DNA from: an uncultured Siphonobacter sp.
GTDB taxonomy: Bacteria; Bacteroidota; Bacteroidia; Cytophagales; Spirosomataceae
NCBI GenBank assembly: GCA_913775095.1
Contig: CAJYIW010000007.1
Span: 76,590-140,589, forward strand
DNA: 64,000 nucleotides
Direction: 5' to 3'
How positions within the stretch are numbered: the first letter of the stretch is position 1; every line of letters starts with the position of its first letter. The position numbers and the translations under genes are program-made. Below the pieces are notes generated by a model that saw nothing but the letters and a program-made list of their open reading frames with translations, was not told the DNA's origin and searched no databases. Of this stretch, positions 18,746-27,904 are shown one piece after another.

Positions 18746-21268
18746 ATGAATAAAAAGAAGCCTAGTTCTCTCACCAACCTGCATCTAGTTGAAATGTCTG
18801 ATTTTGATAGTATGGAAATGATTCCGCTGTCGGCAGGAGATTTTGATGAAAATGACGATCCTGCGGATTATGCTGAGCAACTGCCCATATTGCCCATTCG
18901 CAATATTGTGTTGTTTCCGGGGATGGTGATTCCAGTGACGGTAGGCCGTCAGAAATCCATCCGTCTGGTAAAGAAGCAGTATAAAGCCAAGAATAAAGTA
19001 GTAGGCGTGGTGGCCATGGCTAACCCGCAAAAAGAGGAACCCACGCCCGAGGATCTTTATCGGGTAGGGACGCTGGCCCAGATCCTGAAAATGATTGTGT
19101 TACCGGATGGAAACGTAACCATCATCGTTCAGGGTAAAAAACGCTTTGAAATTCAGGAATTCCTGAAGGAAGAGCCGCATTTTCTGGCTCAGGTTAATTA
19201 CATCGACGACAATTTTCCTTCCAAACCCAATCGGGAGGCGAAGGCCCTGATCCAGTCCCTGCGGGATGCGGCTCATAAATCGTTGAATCTTAATCCTGAA
19301 ATTCCGAGAGAAGCTCAGATCGCTCTGGACAACATTGAGTCCAACAACTTTCTGATTCATTTTTTATCGGCTAATACCAATGCCGATCAGGCCGAAAAAC
19401 AGGCCTTGCTCGAAATGTTCCAGTCCATTGATCAGGCGACGAAGTTGCTGGAGGTCATGCTGAAAGATATTCAGCTGCTGGAAATGAAGCGGGAAATCCA
19501 GACGAAAGCCAGCACCGAAATCGATCAGCAGCAGCGGGATTATTACATCCGTCAGCAGATCAAAGTGCTTCAGGAAGAGCTGGGAATCGATTCTCCCGAA
19601 CAGGAAATTGATGCCCTTCAGGCGAAAGCCGCTCAGAAAAAATGGAATAAAGAGGTAAACGACCAGTTCCAGAAGGAAATCAGCAAGTTACGCCGGACGA
19701 ACCCCATGTCGCCGGAGTATCCCATTGGGATGAACTACCTGGAATTGATGGTCGATTTACCCTGGAATGATTATACCAAAGACTTCTTTGATTTAAAGAA
19801 AGCTCAGAAAATCCTCGATCAGGATCACTTTGGGCTGGAAAAAATCAAGGAACGCATCATCGAATATCTGGCCGTACTGAAAATGAAGGGTAATATGAAA
19901 GCCCCGATTTTATGTCTGTATGGCCCTCCGGGGGTCGGAAAAACATCACTAGGTCGCTCCATTGCGAAGGCTTTGGGACGCAAATACGTTCGCATGGCCC
20001 TGGGTGGGGTACACGATGAATCCGAGATTCGCGGGCACCGGAAAACTTACATTGGTGCCATGCCCGGTAAGGTGATTCAGAATATCCGGAAATCGAAATC
20101 TTCGAATCCGGTGTTTATTCTGGATGAGATTGATAAGGTGTCCAGTGACTTCCGGGGAGATCCATCTTCGGCCTTACTGGAAGTGCTCGATCCTGAGCAG
20201 AACGGAAGTTTTCAGGATAACTACCTGGAAGTAGAATACGATCTGTCGAAAGTACTTTTCATTGCGACGGCCAACTCTCTGGAGCCTATTCAGCCCGCCC
20301 TGCGTGACCGCATGGAAATCATCGAGCTGACGGGGTACACCATGGAGGAAAAAGTGCAGATCGCTAAAAAATACCTGATTCCCAAACAGAAACACGAGCA
20401 CGGACTGGAAGGCAAAATGCTGAACTTTACCGATGCCGCCATCCAGAAGATAATCGAAGGATATACCCGGGAGTCGGGCGTTCGTTCCCTGGAGCAGAAG
20501 ATCGGTTCCATTGTTCGGAAAATTACGAAAGCAATTGCTCTGGAAGAAGAATACCCCAAAACCATGCGTCCGGAAGACGTGGTGAAATTACTGGGAGCGG
20601 AATACTTCGATAAAGACGAATACGATAATAACGATACAGCGGGTGTAGTCACGGGACTGGCCTGGACGAGCGTAGGGGGAGAAATTCTCTTCGTGGAATC
20701 CAGCCTGAATCGGGGGCGTGGTACCCTTACCCTGTCTGGTCAGTTAGGCGATGTCATGAAAGAGTCAGCCATTACGGCTCTGAGTTACATTAAGGCTCAC
20801 GCCGACGAACTGGACATTGACCATCGCTTGTTTGAACACTATAACCTGCACGTGCACGTACCGGCGGGAGCAGTGCCCAAAGATGGTCCTTCGGCGGGCG
20901 TGACCATGATTACTTCCATGGTTTCCGTATTTACCCAACGCAAGATCAAATCGAATCTGGCGATGACGGGTGAGGTTACCCTTCGCGGAAAAGTATTGCC
21001 CGTGGGTGGTATCAAGGAGAAAATTCTGGCGGCGAAGCGGGCCGGAATTAAGGAGATCATTCTTTGTAAGAAAAACCGGAAGGACATCGAAGAAATTAAT
21101 CCTTCCTACGTTCAGGATCTGGTTTTCCATTACGTGGATCGCGTGGAAGAAGTATTAGCGGCCGCATTACTGGAGGAAAAAGTAGAACGCCCGATCAAGT
21201 TTGTTTTCCCGGATGAAAAAGAAAAACCTGCGGATACAGCCACTCCTGAAGTAGTCGTGCTGAATTAG
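18746..21268 (+). CDS. lon: ATP-dependent endopeptidase La (Lon)
   Basis: An 840-aa cytoplasmic AAA+ protease. The N-terminal LON substrate domain begins LPILPIRNIVLFPGMVIPV. The ATPase domain has Walker A GPPGVGKT at 393-400 and Walker B VFILDEIDKV. The serine-lysine dyad is Ser716 in PKDGPSAGVTM and Lys759 in GGIKEKILAAKRAG, with the family's 43-residue spacing. Lon degrades misfolded and short-lived regulatory proteins. A run of acidic residues precedes the LON domain. TAGTTTCG at 18691-18698 is a one-mismatch -7 box upstream. It is monocistronic. Confidence 0.97.
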   Translation: MNKKKPSSLTNLHLVEMSDFDSMEMIPLSAGDFDENDDPADYAEQLPILPIRNIVLFPGMVIPVTVGRQKSIRLVKKQYKAKNKVVGVVAMANPQKEEPTPEDLYRVGTLAQILKMIVLPDGNVTIIVQGKKRFEIQEFLKEEPHFLAQVNYIDDNFPSKPNREAKALIQSLRDAAHKSLNLNPEIPREAQIALDNIESNNFLIHFLSANTNADQAEKQALLEMFQSIDQATKLLEVMLKDIQLLEMKREIQTKASTEIDQQQRDYYIRQQIKVLQEELGIDSPEQEIDALQAKAAQKKWNKEVNDQFQKEISKLRRTNPMSPEYPIGMNYLELMVDLPWNDYTKDFFDLKKAQKILDQDHFGLEKIKERIIEYLAVLKMKGNMKAPILCLYGPPGVGKTSLGRSIAKALGRKYVRMALGGVHDESEIRGHRKTYIGAMPGKVIQNIRKSKSSNPVFILDEIDKVSSDFRGDPSSALLEVLDPEQNGSFQDNYLEVEYDLSKVLFIATANSLEPIQPALRDRMEIIELTGYTMEEKVQIAKKYLIPKQKHEHGLEGKMLNFTDAAIQKIIEGYTRESGVRSLEQKIGSIVRKITKAIALEEEYPKTMRPEDVVKLLGAEYFDKDEYDNNDTAGVVTGLAWTSVGGEILFVESSLNRGRGTLTLSGQLGDVMKESAITALSYIKAHADELDIDHRLFEHYNLHVHVPAGAVPKDGPSAGVTMITSMVSVFTQRKIKSNLAMTGEVTLRGKVLPVGGIKEKILAAKRAGIKEIILCKKNRKDIEEINPSYVQDLVFHYVDRVEEVLAAALLEEKVERPIKFVFPDEKEKPADTATPEVVVLN

Positions 21269-21287
21269 TGAAAAGTCTGTAAAGTAT

Positions 21288-21321
21288 AAAAGCGATGGAT
21301 TCTATAGGATCCATCGCTTTT
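21288..21321. terminator. Bidirectional terminator between lon and the S41 protease gene
   Basis: Stem AAAAGCGATGGAT/ATCCATCGCTTTT with an 8-nt loop, flanked by A and T runs, between convergent genes. Confidence 0.8.
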
Positions 21322-21340
21322 GTTTTACTACCCTGTTCGT

Positions 21341-22783
21341 CTATAAAACAGAAGTTCTCTTTTTTATAAACGTCGATATAACCGCATCCTTATCCCGGAT
21401 TAGTAATTTCCCGAAAACGGCTTTTTCCCTGATGGATGAAGACAGGCTGCTTACCCCGGAAGCCAGGCGACCTCCCGTGCTGGTTCCGTACAAAGCCGCA
21501 TGTAGTAAGGCCTCCTGCGTATTTCCCAGGGAATAAAGCGTGAAAGGCTCCGAGAGCGGAACATTCGGCGTGAAGCCCGCCGTATAATTGGATTCCCCGA
21601 GGCTATTGTACACTTTCACAATGATGGGCTGAAGGGCGAACGCATACGTACCCGTGTCGTCGATTAAGGTAGTGGAGCCCACGTTCTTACCATAGGTGGT
21701 TTCTCCAATCAACTGAACCGTTAGGTAAGGTTTCAATCCATTGATTACCAGTTCGCTGGCGGAGGCGGTCCACTCGGAAGTCAGGATCGTCACCTTGCTG
21801 ATCTGGTTCCCGATGTTATTGACTTCATTCGTAAAGTAGGCATTGAACGCATCGCTTCCGTACTGTTGCTGAAGGTATCGATTCAGCAGGCTGTTGTATT
21901 CCTCTTTATAAAACACCTGGGAAGCTCCGCTGTATTTGACAATCAGACTGGCCAGCGTGACCGCCGTTGATCCTGAACCGCCGGGGTTATAGCGTAAATC
22001 CAGTATTAATTCCTGAATACCGGCGGATTTGAATTTGCCAAAAATCTGACGCAGGTGGTTGTCATACTCGTTGCCGGAAGAGTTATTGGGACTTGAGACG
22101 AATTGATTATAGATCAGATAACCCACCGTTTTGCCATTGACTACATAGGTCGAATCTAAAAAAACGGGATCTTCCTGGAAAGTCGTGGCCGTCACGGCCC
22201 GTGTCGTGCCGGAATCTTCAATGGTATTGCCGGAGCTGACCGTTCCCAAAGTGAAAGCAGTAGAGCCAGACGAGTTGTAGAGTAGTTCCTCGTAATTAGT
22301 AACGGTGAGCGTGGTGCCGTTGACCTTCGTGAAAAGATCTCCGCGTTTAAAGCCCGCCGTCTCCGCCGGGGAACCTTTGAGTACGTATAGCACCTGTCCG
22401 ACGAGGTTTACCCGGGCGTCGTCGCGGTAAAAAAGACGAAATTGCATACCCGTTGTCAAACTTTCCCCGTTCAAAGCCGCCTTCAGCGTAGCCGCATCCG
22501 GTGAAAAATAGGAAAAGCGGTCACCATCCGGATTTGAGGTGGCATTATAGGTATTGAGCAAAGCGTTGAAATAAGATTCCGGTTCCAGTGTCTGATCGGT
22601 GCTGCTTTCGCCGGGAAGCTTATCGGTCCAGAAATAGTAACTGGCCATTTGTTCATAAATCCACTGATTTCCGGCTACATGGTCTTCGGAATTGGTTTCC
22701 GGCGTTGTATGTTCTGTGTCCTTTTTACAAGCAGAAAGGCCTATAAACAAAACTAACAGTAGCGAGGCTAGGGTTCTTTTCAC
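21341..22783 (-). CDS. S41 family carboxy-terminal processing protease, lipoprotein
   Basis: A 480-aa protein with a lipoprotein signal (GLSACKKD, lipidated Cys at ~19), so it is anchored in the envelope. An N-terminal helical part (QWIYEQMASYYFWTDKLP) is followed by a PDZ domain (LKGSPAETAGFKRGDLFTKV) and the tail-specific protease core ELILDLRYNPGGSG. The likely catalytic Ser lies in TSEWTASASELVINGL and the Lys in TTYGKNVGS. Bacteroidota carry many such C-terminal processing proteases; the substrate is unknown. Confidence 0.92.
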   Translation of the reverse strand: MKRTLASLLLVLFIGLSACKKDTEHTTPETNSEDHVAGNQWIYEQMASYYFWTDKLPGESSTDQTLEPESYFNALLNTYNATSNPDGDRFSYFSPDAATLKAALNGESLTTGMQFRLFYRDDARVNLVGQVLYVLKGSPAETAGFKRGDLFTKVNGTTLTVTNYEELLYNSSGSTAFTLGTVSSGNTIEDSGTTRAVTATTFQEDPVFLDSTYVVNGKTVGYLIYNQFVSSPNNSSGNEYDNHLRQIFGKFKSAGIQELILDLRYNPGGSGSTAVTLASLIVKYSGASQVFYKEEYNSLLNRYLQQQYGSDAFNAYFTNEVNNIGNQISKVTILTSEWTASASELVINGLKPYLTVQLIGETTYGKNVGSTTLIDDTGTYAFALQPIIVKVYNSLGESNYTAGFTPNVPLSEPFTLYSLGNTQEALLHAALYGTSTGGRLASGVSSLSSSIREKAVFGKLLIRDKDAVISTFIKKRTSVL

Positions 22784-22979
22784 GGGTTTCGTTGAAATAA
22801 GTGATATACTGGCCGTTACGCTCGTTCCAGAACTTCCGTTAAGTCAATGAATAAGCTTTGGGATTGAGGAGACGGTTTTGACGACAGATAACCCGAAATT
22901 TGCTACGTAGCTTCTTAAGGACTGGTACGTTTCTTTGCCCAGGTCAGCAGTAAACACAGGTAATAGTAGAACCAGAGCA

Positions 22980-23483
22980 ATGACAAAGCCCGAGTTAGTG
23001 TATCTGAAAGACGATGGGATTATCCCCAATAGCCCATACCCGGTAGTGATCTATCGTCAGGTATGTACGGATAAAGGGTCTGAAGCAGCTCAGTGGCTGG
23101 AAGAACGTTTTGCGACCCACCTCTGGACGAATGCCTGGCGAAACGGAGTGTATCCCTTTCATCACTACCATAGTACGTCACACGAAGTTCTGGGCATTTA
23201 TTCCGGTCAGGCCCGTTTGCAGTTGGGTGGAGAAAAGGGCCAGATGGTTGAAGTGACCACTGGAGACGTACTGATTATTCCCGCCGGAACCGGACATAAA
23301 AAACTGGAAGCCAGTGCTGATTTTGGGGTAGTCGGAGCGTATCCCGAAGGCCGTGACTGGGATTTGTTGAAAGGAGAAAAAGGCGATCGTCCGAAAGCAG
23401 ATGAGAATATTCGTGCCGTGCCATTGCCCGCGAAAGATCCCGTCCGGGGAGGAGAAGGAATAAGCTTCTGGGCTACCAAATAA
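22980..23483 (+). CDS. Cupin domain-containing protein
   Basis: A 167-aa cytoplasmic protein with a cupin barrel. Motif 1 is visible in FHHYHSTSHEVLGIYSGQARLQLGG and motif 2 in GDVLIIPAGTGHKKLEAS, giving His and Glu ligands for a metal. The N-terminal 60 residues (PELVYLKDDGIIPNSPYPVVIYRQV) and the C-terminal PAKDPVRGGEGISFW tail match the stand-alone cupin group often called YjlB-like. No enzymatic activity is established. I start at MTKPEL; an extra 15 codons upstream are not family-like. Confidence 0.88.
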   Translation: MTKPELVYLKDDGIIPNSPYPVVIYRQVCTDKGSEAAQWLEERFATHLWTNAWRNGVYPFHHYHSTSHEVLGIYSGQARLQLGGEKGQMVEVTTGDVLIIPAGTGHKKLEASADFGVVGAYPEGRDWDLLKGEKGDRPKADENIRAVPLPAKDPVRGGEGISFWATK

Positions 23484-23990
23484 AAGAAGAGCTTTTACCG
23501 GTTAGGGAGAAGCCCTTCTTTATCATTAATTTAAAATTGAAGGTTGATACTCTTGAATGTGGTAATGGATAAATAAATTGAACGTGAGTTGGTTAGGCCG
23601 CTCTGCATTTCACTAGTAATGCTGAGGGTTTTTTACAACAGAAACCTATAGCTAAGAACTTCGCTTTTACGACTGGTGACTTATTATAGATGAAGGTTGC
23701 GTAAGGTTACCGATCAGAAGCAGATGCTCTCTGATTGTTGAACAAATATAAAGGGGTACCTTTTTGTAGGCTATTTTACTTAGATAAATGGTAGATATAA
23801 AAGCTTATAATGTAGAAGTCAGACCGTGTGTGGTAATAAATACTATACTTAAGAACTTCGTAGGTATATCAGTAAATGTATCATTAGCCTTCCCTGCCCC
23901 TGGTCTGGTAAGTATGTGAGTGATCCAATTCTACCCGATTAAACAACCAGATGAGTCTTGTTGCCAGTAGGGCAGAATTGGATCAGGCAA
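23484..23990. other. 507-bp gene-free AT-rich stretch with terminal hairpins
   Basis: No gene was recognised. Near the left end AAAGAAGAGCTT and AAGCCCTTCTTT (23483-23494, 23510-23521) form a likely cupin terminator. At the right end GATCCAATTCTACCC and GGGCAGAATTGGATC (23922-23936, 23970-23984) form 15-bp arms with one mismatch, probably terminating the minus-strand M28 gene. The middle is AT-rich and unremarkable. Confidence 0.55.
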
Positions 23991-26171
23991 TTATCGGGTT
24001 CCTCTAACGGAGGAGTCCCCAGGGGTCTCCATGGTTTTTATTAGGGTCTCCAGCTTTGTACTTAAACTCTGAATAGCTTTAATGTGACGGGCCTCCAGAT
24101 CTGGCAAATTAGCGGTTGACTTCAAGGAGGCTTCATAAAGCAAGGCAGGTAACATCCAGGAAGCATAGCCGCTGTAGGGATCAGAAGAAGCGTATAGCGA
24201 GCGATACCAGGGACCAAAGGCCATCCCTTTTTTGTCAATGAACGATTGCTCCAGTTGCCGCATGATTTTGTTGAGTTCAGCAATTTTGTCTTTACGACCC
24301 GCTGCTACGTATTGTTGCCGGGCGGCTTCGGCGGCTTCGGCGTTCTTTTTCAACTCCGCTACGGCCCTTAGAACAGGATCAATAGTATAGGAGGGAGAAT
24401 ACGCTTTAATGGCTTTCTCAGCGGCTTTTAAGTGTGTGATCAAATCGCTGGCATAGCGAACCAGATCGTAGGGTAAGACATCCGCATTGGCCAGTCGCAG
24501 GGTCATTGTTCCAACTATCTGCTCCACCATCGGACCCATTCGGTACGTGGAATCCACGAACTTATGATAAAAGAACAGATCGTCGTAGGAGGAGTGATAG
24601 AGCGTTGGACCGCCTACGCCCGCACTCAATGAAGGTACACCCACGTGCATATAAGGCCCGATGTGATCGGAACCACCGCCGAGGTTACCAATGACAGGCT
24701 CGTTCATGGCCAGAGCCGGAGCCGAAGCAGCAATTCCCACCGTGCTGCCTCCTTTGGGCATACCCTGAGCCATCCAGTGCTGAAAAACGGTTTTGTTCGA
24801 GTCTGGATAATCCACCGCTTTGGTTGCTTCAATGACCAGCTTTTTCAGGGAAGGGGAAGCACTGGCTCCGAAAACCTTACCCGACACGGCAGCGTCAAAG
24901 TTCATATAGGCCACGGCTTTTTGCGTTAATTCATCCCGGAATTGTTCCGCCCACTCTGCCGAGCCAATGACCCCGAATTCTTCGGCATCCCAGTGAGCTA
25001 CTTTAATGGTCCTGCGGGGTTTCTGGCCATTTTTCGCCAGTTTACCCAGGGATTCCGTCAGCCCTAACAGCATGGCCGTGCCGCTGTTCGGGTCCGTGGA
25101 ACCATACGCCCAGGCATCGTAATGACAGCCCGCAATGATCCATTCATCGGGGTAATCGGTTCCCGTGAGCGTTCCTACGACTTCATAAATCCGGGTAATG
25201 GCCTTTTCCTGTCTGACGTTCAGGCGTATCTTCAGTCCGGTTCCGCCTTCCAGTCGGTACGTGAAGGGTAAGCCGCCCTGCCAGCCGCCGGGAACGGCCC
25301 TCGTTCCTTTCATCTGCTTCATAATCTCCAGAGCAGAGGCATAAGGAATGGGAGTTACCGGAATCTTATGCAGATCCACGTCTTTAGGGTCCAGACGTTT
25401 CACTTTCACCTTTCCGTCAATGGGTAAGGCGGGTTCAAAGGGAGTCAGCGGGTCACCCGTATAATTAACCGTTAACAAAGAACCCCGCTGAATGACACTT
25501 TCACTGGGTTGCGGCCCCTCGGGGAACGTCAGTCCCTTCATGTAGCCGTTGTCCGCCGGATCAGTGTAAATGATCAGGCCGGCTGCTCCGTGCAACTGGG
25601 CAAACTGGGCTTTATACCCCCGGAAGTTTCCGCCGTAACGGGCCAGGACAATCTTACCCTTGACGGAAATGCCCAGGTCTTTGAGTTTTTCAAAATCTTC
25701 TTTTCGACCATAGTTCGCATAAACGACTTCAGCCGTGACATCACCGGAACCCGAATACGCGTTCCAGCCGGGCATGAGTCTCGGGTCGGCGGCGTATTTA
25801 TCCTCCGGGAAAAGATATTCCCGGATATTCAAAGGTTGACGAATCGGGGTCACGACTTCTACGGCTACGTCCCCCGGTCCTTTGGGTAAATAAATATCGT
25901 GCGGATAAATGTCTACCTGCCAGCCCGCTTTCCGCATGGTTTCGGCGATGTAATCCCGAACTTTTTCGTTTTCGGGCGTGCCGGCTACGTGCGGCACACT
26001 GGTCAGCTTTTCTAAATGGGTACGGTATGCGGCAGAGGATTGCTGCTTTTTAAACTCCGCTTCCATGCTAAGTTCAGTGGCTTCGCGGGCAGGCGTAAAC
26101 CCCGTTAAGGTCTGAGCCTGAGCCAGGCCCGTAACTCCGAGGGCCAGGAGAGGTAAAAGTAGTTGTTTCAT
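23991..26171 (-). CDS. Secreted M28 metallopeptidase (glutamate carboxypeptidase II-like)
   Basis: A 726-aa exported peptidase with signal peptide ending AQAQ. A protease-associated domain lies at about 120-270 (GKIVLARYGGNFRGYKAQFAQLHGAAGLIIYTDP). The di-zinc peptidase core has GCHYDAWAYGSTDPNSGTA, the catalytic pair in DAEEFGVIGSAEW, MNFDAAVSG and GGGSDHIGPYMHVG, so all expected ligands are present. The last ~130 residues look like a transferrin-receptor dimerisation domain. GCPII-like enzymes trim acidic dipeptides or C-terminal glutamates; the physiological substrate here is unknown. It is transcribed alone. Confidence 0.93.
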   Translation of the reverse strand: MKQLLLPLLALGVTGLAQAQTLTGFTPAREATELSMEAEFKKQQSSAAYRTHLEKLTSVPHVAGTPENEKVRDYIAETMRKAGWQVDIYPHDIYLPKGPGDVAVEVVTPIRQPLNIREYLFPEDKYAADPRLMPGWNAYSGSGDVTAEVVYANYGRKEDFEKLKDLGISVKGKIVLARYGGNFRGYKAQFAQLHGAAGLIIYTDPADNGYMKGLTFPEGPQPSESVIQRGSLLTVNYTGDPLTPFEPALPIDGKVKVKRLDPKDVDLHKIPVTPIPYASALEIMKQMKGTRAVPGGWQGGLPFTYRLEGGTGLKIRLNVRQEKAITRIYEVVGTLTGTDYPDEWIIAGCHYDAWAYGSTDPNSGTAMLLGLTESLGKLAKNGQKPRRTIKVAHWDAEEFGVIGSAEWAEQFRDELTQKAVAYMNFDAAVSGKVFGASASPSLKKLVIEATKAVDYPDSNKTVFQHWMAQGMPKGGSTVGIAASAPALAMNEPVIGNLGGGSDHIGPYMHVGVPSLSAGVGGPTLYHSSYDDLFFYHKFVDSTYRMGPMVEQIVGTMTLRLANADVLPYDLVRYASDLITHLKAAEKAIKAYSPSYTIDPVLRAVAELKKNAEAAEAARQQYVAAGRKDKIAELNKIMRQLEQSFIDKKGMAFGPWYRSLYASSDPYSGYASWMLPALLYEASLKSTANLPDLEARHIKAIQSLSTKLETLIKTMETPGDSSVRGTR

Positions 26172-26352
26172 TGGAAAGAGAACGGAGGTGATCCAGGGAG
26201 AATAAAGACAGAAGAATTCGTGATACGAAATATCTTCCGTATAAAATTAGGTTTATCGTCTTAAAGAGAAAAGAAAAGTTTGATAATCTCTCTTGAAATA
26301 GAATGGTATAGTCTGCTCGACGAGGGAAGGGTAGTAGCAGAAATTCAGAACA

Positions 26353-26772
26353 CTACTGAGGAGCCAGCCAGTGAAAAGGTGCCATGGGAAGGTTCCGAAG
26401 TATCCAGAAGAGGCAGATAACGGCCAGCAATCCTAAAATGATTCTTGGGTTTCGGTAGGCCTGAGGCATGGTTTCAAAGCCTAAACCCAGTAGGTGCGTT
26501 CGAATACTTAAGACCAGTCCCAGGCAGAGGTAGGGAATCAGGAGGATGAGTAAGGCATTGTAACGGAAGGCTTCCCGAAAGTTACCGTGCAGGAGCTGAT
26601 GCAGAGCCCGCTGAGCTCCGCAGCCGGGGCAATGAAGGCCCGTGTATTGATAGAACAGGCAGGGCGGAAAAAAGGCGTGTTCAACGGGATTGAACTGGTA
26701 ATAAAGGAAGGCGATGGCTATCAGTAGAGCCGCCACCATCCAATATAAAAAAAGACGTAACGTAGAAACCAT
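26353..26772 (-). CDS. DUF2752 membrane protein
   Basis: A 139-aa protein with three or four membrane helices. The DUF2752 signature FPPCLFYQYTGLHCPGCGAQRALHQLLHGNFREAFRYN is clear, including the paired-cysteine CPGCG motif. The function is unknown; the cysteines could bind metal or be redox-active. It is the last gene of a three-gene minus-strand run, starting 3 bp after the stop of a CD225/dispanin-like gene, and DUF2752 genes recur beside such genes in Bacteroidota (family knowledge). Confidence 0.88.
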   Translation of the reverse strand: MVSTLRLFLYWMVAALLIAIAFLYYQFNPVEHAFFPPCLFYQYTGLHCPGCGAQRALHQLLHGNFREAFRYNALLILLIPYLCLGLVLSIRTHLLGLGFETMPQAYRNPRIILGLLAVICLFWILRNLPMAPFHWLAPQ

Positions 26773-26775
26773 TAA

Positions 26776-27087
26776 TTAATAAGTTCTGGGGAATGTGCCA
26801 CCGCCCTTAAGGGCACTTGTCATGATGGCTCCGTAAAAAATCACAAAACCCAGCCATAATACTACGCCAACGGCCAGCGGAATCAGGGTCCAGAGCTTGG
26901 CCTGACGGGCATCACTTTCGGCTCCGGCGTAATCGCCAAGGTTGTATTTGGCCTCCACGCGGGCGGCGTAGACGACTCCCACGACTCCTAGGTAGTTGCA
27001 GCAAAAAAGAGTAACGAGAATGGCCGGTACCAGCCAGTTAAAAGGTTTAGCAGGCGTGTTATAGTTGAAAGAGGGATTGTTTTCCAT
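26776..27087 (-). CDS. CD225/dispanin family membrane protein (second of pair)
   Basis: A 103-aa protein with a short proline/asparagine-rich N-terminus and two hydrophobic segments. The dispanin core reads NWLVPAILVTLFCCNYLGVVGVVYAARVEAKYNLGDYAGAESDARQAK, with the double cysteine and the conserved loop G-D-x-x-G-A-x-x-x-A-x-x-A-K. CD225 proteins include the eukaryotic interferon-induced IFITM proteins; bacterial roles are not established. It lies 63 bp downstream of a paralogue and 3 bp upstream of the DUF2752 gene. Confidence 0.88.
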   Translation of the reverse strand: MENNPSFNYNTPAKPFNWLVPAILVTLFCCNYLGVVGVVYAARVEAKYNLGDYAGAESDARQAKLWTLIPLAVGVVLWLGFVIFYGAIMTSALKGGGTFPRTY

Positions 27088-27150
27088 AATTGAAGGCTTA
27101 AGGTAGAAGTAACAAAAGAATGAATATGGGCATTACCCGTGGATTATTAT

Positions 27151-27498
27151 TTAAATCCGGTAATCATTGTGAAGCTGATTGTACATCAGTCCGCCGTAAA
27201 TAAAGAAAGAGACGATGTTGATGATAAGTCCTAACGCTACCAGCCCAGCCGTGACGTAAAACATGATCTTAGCCGTGTTGGCCGCACTTTCTGCTCCAGG
27301 ATAATCACCGGCGTTGTACTTATTATCTACCTGAGTAGAAAAAACGATACCGATGATTCCGGTAATGGCATTGATACCGCAGCAACAGAATAAGCCTAAA
27401 ACAGTAGCAGCGATATTTTCGGTTAACCAGTTCTTGGGTTTTAAAGGAGGCGTGGTAAAAGCAGGATCCGCTGGAAAGGGGGGTGGTACGTAACTCAT
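27151..27498 (-). CDS. CD225/dispanin family membrane protein (first of pair)
   Basis: A 115-aa protein with a proline-rich N-terminus (PPPFPADPAFTTPPLKPKNW) and two membrane helices. The core ENIAATVLGLFCCCGINAITGIIGIVFSTQVDNKYNAGDYPGAESAANTAK carries the CD225 pattern with a triple cysteine. It is a clear paralogue of the next gene and probably co-transcribed with it and the DUF2752 gene. The proline-rich head is typical of bacterial dispanins. Function is unknown. Confidence 0.88.
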   Translation of the reverse strand: MSYVPPPFPADPAFTTPPLKPKNWLTENIAATVLGLFCCCGINAITGIIGIVFSTQVDNKYNAGDYPGAESAANTAKIMFYVTAGLVALGLIINIVSFFIYGGLMYNQLHNDYRI

Positions 27499-27819
27499 AG
27501 TAAGGTTTGATGTTTAGAGTAGTTAGTTTCGCTGATACGCCCTGGTAGTAAAATACCCGCGATGTAACGCCTGCAATATGTAATAAAGTTTTGAAAACTA
27601 AGTAGGTGGAGGAGGTAATTAATAGTGGGTAGGTAAAGGATTTAGCAGAGGTAGGATTGGTATCCGGTACACAAAACAAGACCGATTATCCTCCGTCATT
27701 TGATTCGCTGCAAGGCCGTCAGGAAACCGCCAAATGACGAGTTCAAAACAGGATTTTCGCCTCTATGAGGTAATAAACCAGAACAATAAACGGCTCACTG
27801 AAAAATGCAACGGCGGCCG

Positions 27820-27854
27820 CTGAAAACTGAAAACTGAAAACAGAAAACTGAAAA
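27820..27854. repeat. Short (CTGAAAA)5 heptamer array
   Basis: Five tandem heptamers, four CTGAAAA and one CAGAAAA. This is the reverse complement of the TTTTCAG unit of the 19-copy array at 63847-63979. Confidence 0.8.
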
Positions 27855-27855
27855 A

Positions 27856-27882
27856 AAACCGCCCCCGAAAACAGGGCGGTTT
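27856..27882 (-). terminator. Terminator of the Tat-exported aminotransferase gene
   Basis: AAACCGCCC/GGGCGGTTT stem with a 9-nt loop. On the minus strand the stem is followed by a T8 run, 23 bp after the gene's stop. Confidence 0.8.
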
Positions 27883-27904
27883 GAACAAATAGAGCAGAGG
27901 TTGA

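Larger units (their letters stand above)
27499..27904. other. 406-bp gene-free stretch with CTGAAAA repeats and a terminator
   Basis: No gene was recognised. It holds five tandem CTGAAAA-type heptamers (27820-27854) and the terminator described next. The rest is the likely promoter area of the dispanin cluster. Confidence 0.5.

Noticed and set aside
27323..27679. 118-aa minus-strand frame overlapping the first dispanin gene
   Set aside because: Out of frame with a clear CD225 gene and without any domain.
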